DNA from: an uncultured Clostridia bacterium | GTDB taxonomy: Bacteria > Bacillota > Clostridia > UBA1381 | Reading direction: 5' to 3' | NCBI GenBank assembly: GCA_944391255.1 | Contig: CALXSW010000220.1 | Span: forward strand, 1-7,535 | DNA: 7,535 nt | Notes under the pieces: model-generated | What the model saw: only the letters and a program-made list of their open reading frames with translations | The model's database searches: none | What the model was told of the DNA's origin: nothing | Part shown: positions 4,698-7,535 of the stretch, piece after piece | Numbering within the stretch: position 1 is the first letter of the stretch | Layout: each line of letters begins with the position of its first letter | Program-made: the position numbers and the translations under genes

Positions 4698-7109
4698 ATG
4701 GCAGAGTATAAGTTTAAGGAAATTGAAAAGAAATGGCAGGACAAATGGGATGAGGCAAACGCGTTCGCGGCTGTAAACGGCTCGGATAAAGAGAAGTTTT
4801 ACGCGCTTATCGAGTTCCCGTATCCATCAGGACAGGGACTTCATGTAGGTCATCCGAGAAGCTATACGGCTATGGATATAGTAGCGCGTAAGAGAAGAAT
4901 GCAGGGGTATAACGTGTTGTATCCGATCGGTTGGGACGCATTCGGACTTCCGGCTGAAAACTACGCTATAAAGAACAATGTTCATCCGGCTGTTGTAACA
5001 GCGAAGAATATTGAAAACTTTAAGCGTCAGCTTAAAATGCTGGGATTTTCATTTGACTGGTCAAGAGAAATAAATACGACTGATCCTAATTATTATAAAT
5101 GGACACAGTGGATCTTCCTTCAGCTGTTTAAGAAAGGGCTTGCATATAAGCAGGAAATGCCTATAAACTGGTGTACTTCATGTCAGGTAGGGCTTGCGAA
5201 CGAAGAGGTCGTAAACGGCGGTTGCGAGCGCTGCGGCGGCGAGGTAATACAGAAAAGACAGAGCCAGTGGATGCTCAAGATCACAGAGTACGCGCAAAGA
5301 CTCATAGATGATCTTGACGAGGTCGAATTCCTTGAGAAGATAAAGACACAGCAGAGAAACTGGATCGGACGCTCAGAGGGAGCGGAGGTCAAGTTCATGC
5401 TTACAACGGGCGATGAAATGGTAGTGTACACAACTCGTGCCGACACTCTTTTCGGAGCGACATATACAGTTATATCACCGGAGCATCCGCTTATAGAAAA
5501 ACTTGCATCAAAGCTTGAAAATTATGACGAAATAAAGGAATATCAGGCTTCAGCGGCGAAAAAGAGCGAATTTGAAAGAACAGAGCTTGCAAAAGAAAAA
5601 ACAGGTGTAATGCTCAAGGGTGTAAAGGCAATAAACCCTGTTACAGGCGCAGAGATACCGGTATTCGTATCAGATTATGTGCTTGTGACATACGGAACAG
5701 GCGCTATCATGGCTGTACCGGCTCACGATACAAGAGACTGGGAGTTTGCAAAGAAATTTGATCTCCCTATAATCGAGGTCGTAGCAGGCGGTAAAGATGT
5801 TCAGGCTGAGGCATATACAGATGTGTATAAGGGCAAGATGGTAAATTCCGGTTTCTTAACAGGTCTTACTGTAAAGGAAGCTATACCGGCAATGATAAAC
5901 TATCTTGAAGAAAAAGGACTTGGAAAGCGCAAGGTCAACTATAAGCTCCGTGACTGGGTATTCTCACGTCAGAGATACTGGGGTGAGCCTATCCCGATCG
6001 TGCATTGTGAGAAGTGCGGTTATGTTCCGCTCCCTGAAAGCGAGCTTCCGCTTGTTCTTCCTGATATGAAGGAGTTCAAGCCGGGTGAAAACGGTGAATC
6101 ACCGCTGATGCATGCTACAGAGTGGATAAACACGACATGTCCATGCTGCGGCGGACCTGCAAAGCGCGAAACAGACACAATGCCGCAGTGGGCGGGTTCA
6201 AGCTGGTATTTCTTAAGATATATGGATCCGCACAACAGCGAGGCTTTGGCGTCAAAGGAAGCGCTTGATTACTGGACACCTGTAGACTGGTATAACGGAG
6301 GCATGGAGCATACAACGCTGCATCTTCTTTATTCACGTTTCTGGCATAAATTCCTGTATGACTGCGGAGTAGTTCCTACAAAGGAACCGTATCAGAAGAG
6401 AACATCGCACGGTATGATACTTGGCGAGAACGGCGAGAAGATGTCAAAGTCAAGAGGAAACGTTGTAAATCCTGATGACGTTGTAAACGAGGTCGGAGCG
6501 GACACGTTCAGAACATATGAAATGTTCCTCGGCGCTTTTGATCAGAGTACGCCATGGTCACAGCAGGGACTTAAAGGCTGCTATAAATTTATTGAAAAGG
6601 TCTGGAATCTCCAGAACATCGTAACAGATGAAGAAGGCTACAGCGCTGACCTTGAAAAGACAGTTCACAAGATGATAAAGAAGGTCGGAGAAGATATAGA
6701 GAGAATGAAGTTCAACACAGCAATAGCTACAATGATGAGCTTCTTAAATGACGTGTCAAAGAAGGGTTCGATCACAAAGGGCGAATATAAGACACTTATC
6801 ACTCTTCTAAATCCTGTTGCGCCGCATATGACAGAAGAGCTTTGGGAAAAGCTTGGCGGAGAAGGATTGCTGTCACTTCATCCTTGGCCTGAATATGACG
6901 AGGCTAAAACTGTTGATGATGAGATAGAGATCGTTGTTCAGATCAACGGTAAGATAAGAGATAAAGCAATGGTACCGGCAGGACTTGACAGAGAAGGCTT
7001 GCAAAATGTTGCTCTTGAATCGGATAAGATACAGGAGCTTATCGCAGGTAAGAATGTTATAAAGGTAATAGCAGTACCTGGAAAGCTTGTAAATATAGTT
7101 GTTAAATAA
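4698..7109 (+). CDS. leuS: Leucyl-tRNA synthetase
   Basis: Class I synthetase that attaches leucine to tRNA-Leu and edits mischarged products. At 803 residues it matches bacterial LeuRS length. HVGH (49-52) is the HIGH motif, and KMSKS is at 581-585. Two cysteine clusters suitable for zinc are present: C159, C162, C176, C179, and C437, C440, C481, C484. The CP1 editing domain (about 220-420) keeps TTRADT (245-250), where T250 is the leucine-discriminating threonine, and GTGAIMAVPAHD with the editing aspartate D344. The RQRYWGEPIP block is typical. A helical anticodon-binding region (about 640-735) precedes the small C-terminal tRNA-binding domain (about 743-803). AGGAGA at 4681-4686 is the ribosome binding site, 11 nt before the ATG. 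Tandem TAA stops end the gene. Many Firmicutes synthetase genes have T-box leaders, but none fits in the 23-nt gap, so control probably comes from the operon promoter. Confidence 0.98.
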   Translation: MAEYKFKEIEKKWQDKWDEANAFAAVNGSDKEKFYALIEFPYPSGQGLHVGHPRSYTAMDIVARKRRMQGYNVLYPIGWDAFGLPAENYAIKNNVHPAVVTAKNIENFKRQLKMLGFSFDWSREINTTDPNYYKWTQWIFLQLFKKGLAYKQEMPINWCTSCQVGLANEEVVNGGCERCGGEVIQKRQSQWMLKITEYAQRLIDDLDEVEFLEKIKTQQRNWIGRSEGAEVKFMLTTGDEMVVYTTRADTLFGATYTVISPEHPLIEKLASKLENYDEIKEYQASAAKKSEFERTELAKEKTGVMLKGVKAINPVTGAEIPVFVSDYVLVTYGTGAIMAVPAHDTRDWEFAKKFDLPIIEVVAGGKDVQAEAYTDVYKGKMVNSGFLTGLTVKEAIPAMINYLEEKGLGKRKVNYKLRDWVFSRQRYWGEPIPIVHCEKCGYVPLPESELPLVLPDMKEFKPGENGESPLMHATEWINTTCPCCGGPAKRETDTMPQWAGSSWYFLRYMDPHNSEALASKEALDYWTPVDWYNGGMEHTTLHLLYSRFWHKFLYDCGVVPTKEPYQKRTSHGMILGENGEKMSKSRGNVVNPDDVVNEVGADTFRTYEMFLGAFDQSTPWSQQGLKGCYKFIEKVWNLQNIVTDEEGYSADLEKTVHKMIKKVGEDIERMKFNTAIATMMSFLNDVSKKGSITKGEYKTLITLLNPVAPHMTEELWEKLGGEGLLSLHPWPEYDEAKTVDDEIEIVVQINGKIRDKAMVPAGLDREGLQNVALESDKIQELIAGKNVIKVIAVPGKLVNIVVK

Positions 7110-7130
7110 TAAAGAAAGGTAATAAAACAA

Positions 7131-7535
7131 ATGGCATTATTTGGAAAAAAGAAAAAGGCTGAGGAATCAAAGAACGAGGAGATCAAGGCTGAGGAAGCAA
7201 AAAGCGAAAGCACTCTTGATATGATAAAGGAAGTTATGGAGGAAGCAAAGGAAGCGCGTTATGCATCACCGGAAGTAACGGAGAACGGTGATGAAAATAT
7301 TACTGTTCCGAATACTGAAGATGTTGCTACTATGCCTGATAAGCCTGAAAGCGATGTGCCTTCAGCGGAGGAGATCAGAAAGGCTCAGGAGGTATTAAGA
7401 CGCGCCGGAGTTATGCCGGGACAGGTAACAACTCATAAGCTTGGTTTCAACGCGCCTGTTAACCCACAGAACCTCAAGGCAGTAGTGGGTAAATTCGTTG
7501 CAGACCGTTCGCAGGAAAATCTTGCGCAGGTGCTT
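7131..7535 (+). CDS. Hypothetical protein with Lys/Glu-rich N-terminus, 3' partial
   Basis: An open frame of 135 codons from the ATG at 7131 to the right edge without a stop, starting 21 nt after leuS. A modest Shine-Dalgarno AAAGG (7115-7119) lies 11 nt upstream. The protein begins MALFGKKKK, then has a Lys/Glu-rich stretch with two 10-residue repeat units (residues 9-28). An acidic, Pro-rich low-complexity linker follows (about 45-80). A better ordered part starts at about residue 81 (EEIRKAQEVLRRAGVMPGQ) and runs to FVADRSQENLAQVL at the edge. No signal peptide or membrane segment is seen, so a cytoplasmic protein is likely. I do not recognise it with confidence. The final segment faintly recalls the start of SseB-like domains, which is only a guess. 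Codon use resembles leuS, and no terminator separates them, so it probably belongs to the same operon. Confidence 0.8.
   Translation, partial: MALFGKKKKAEESKNEEIKAEEAKSESTLDMIKEVMEEAKEARYASPEVTENGDENITVPNTEDVATMPDKPESDVPSAEEIRKAQEVLRRAGVMPGQVTTHKLGFNAPVNPQNLKAVVGKFVADRSQENLAQVL
7155..7214 (+). repeat. Two tandem 30-nt units encoding a KAEE decapeptide repeat
   Basis: AAGGCTGAGGAA occurs at 7155-7166 and again exactly 30 nt later at 7185-7196, in frame. The units encode KAEESKNEEI and KAEEAKSEST. The first 17 bases of the two copies differ at only one position; later bases diverge. This looks like a small in-frame duplication in a low-complexity region. Confidence 0.6.

Noticed and set aside
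7110..7130. Terminator between leuS and the last open frame
   Set aside because: The gap is A-rich with no hairpin and no T run.

Overview
The window looks like an ordinary chromosomal core region of a low-to-mid GC Gram-positive anaerobe of class Clostridia, probably a Ruminococcaceae/Oscillospiraceae-type gut bacterium. The evidence is the IspH–ribosomal protein S1 fusion typical of Clostridia, the Firmicutes-type order yhbY-nadD-yqeK-rsfS followed by leuS, strong GGAGG ribosome binding sites, and consensus sigma-A promoter spacing. The family-level placement is an inference from gene order and style, not from a search. All genes lie on the + strand and no mobile element, tRNA, rRNA or CRISPR array was seen.

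Block 1 (1-2677) is the end of a transcription unit that enters from the left. It holds the 3' part of a PlsC-type acyltransferase gene (phospholipid synthesis), followed after 3 nt by a 662-codon gene. That gene encodes a complete IspH (last step of the MEP isoprenoid pathway) fused in frame to a four-repeat S1 RNA-binding protein. A clear rho-independent terminator closes the block.

Block 2 (2764-7535 and beyond) starts at a near-consensus extended -10 promoter and runs yhbY-nadD-yqeK-rsfS-leuS, then an unidentified open frame cut by the right edge. Junctions are tight: two ATGA overlaps, one zero-nucleotide junction and gaps of 23 and 21 nt, with no terminator inside, so one polycistronic message is likely. 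Its products join ribosome biogenesis and silencing (YhbY, RsfS), NAD synthesis (NadD), Ap4A breakdown (YqeK) and leucyl-tRNA charging (LeuS). No T-box leader precedes leuS.

The most interesting point is inside the IspH-S1 gene. A perfect AGGAGG sits 11 nt before an in-frame ATG exactly at the domain junction, and codon choice switches there: ATA is the main Ile codon before it and ATC after it. This suggests that a free 389-residue S1 protein may be made alongside the fusion. An AT-rich patch upstream, with a candidate extended -10 promoter, could add a separate transcript. I see no sign of a wholly new system. The largest gene-free stretch is the 247-nt gap at 2594-2840, which holds the terminator and the yhbY promoter.
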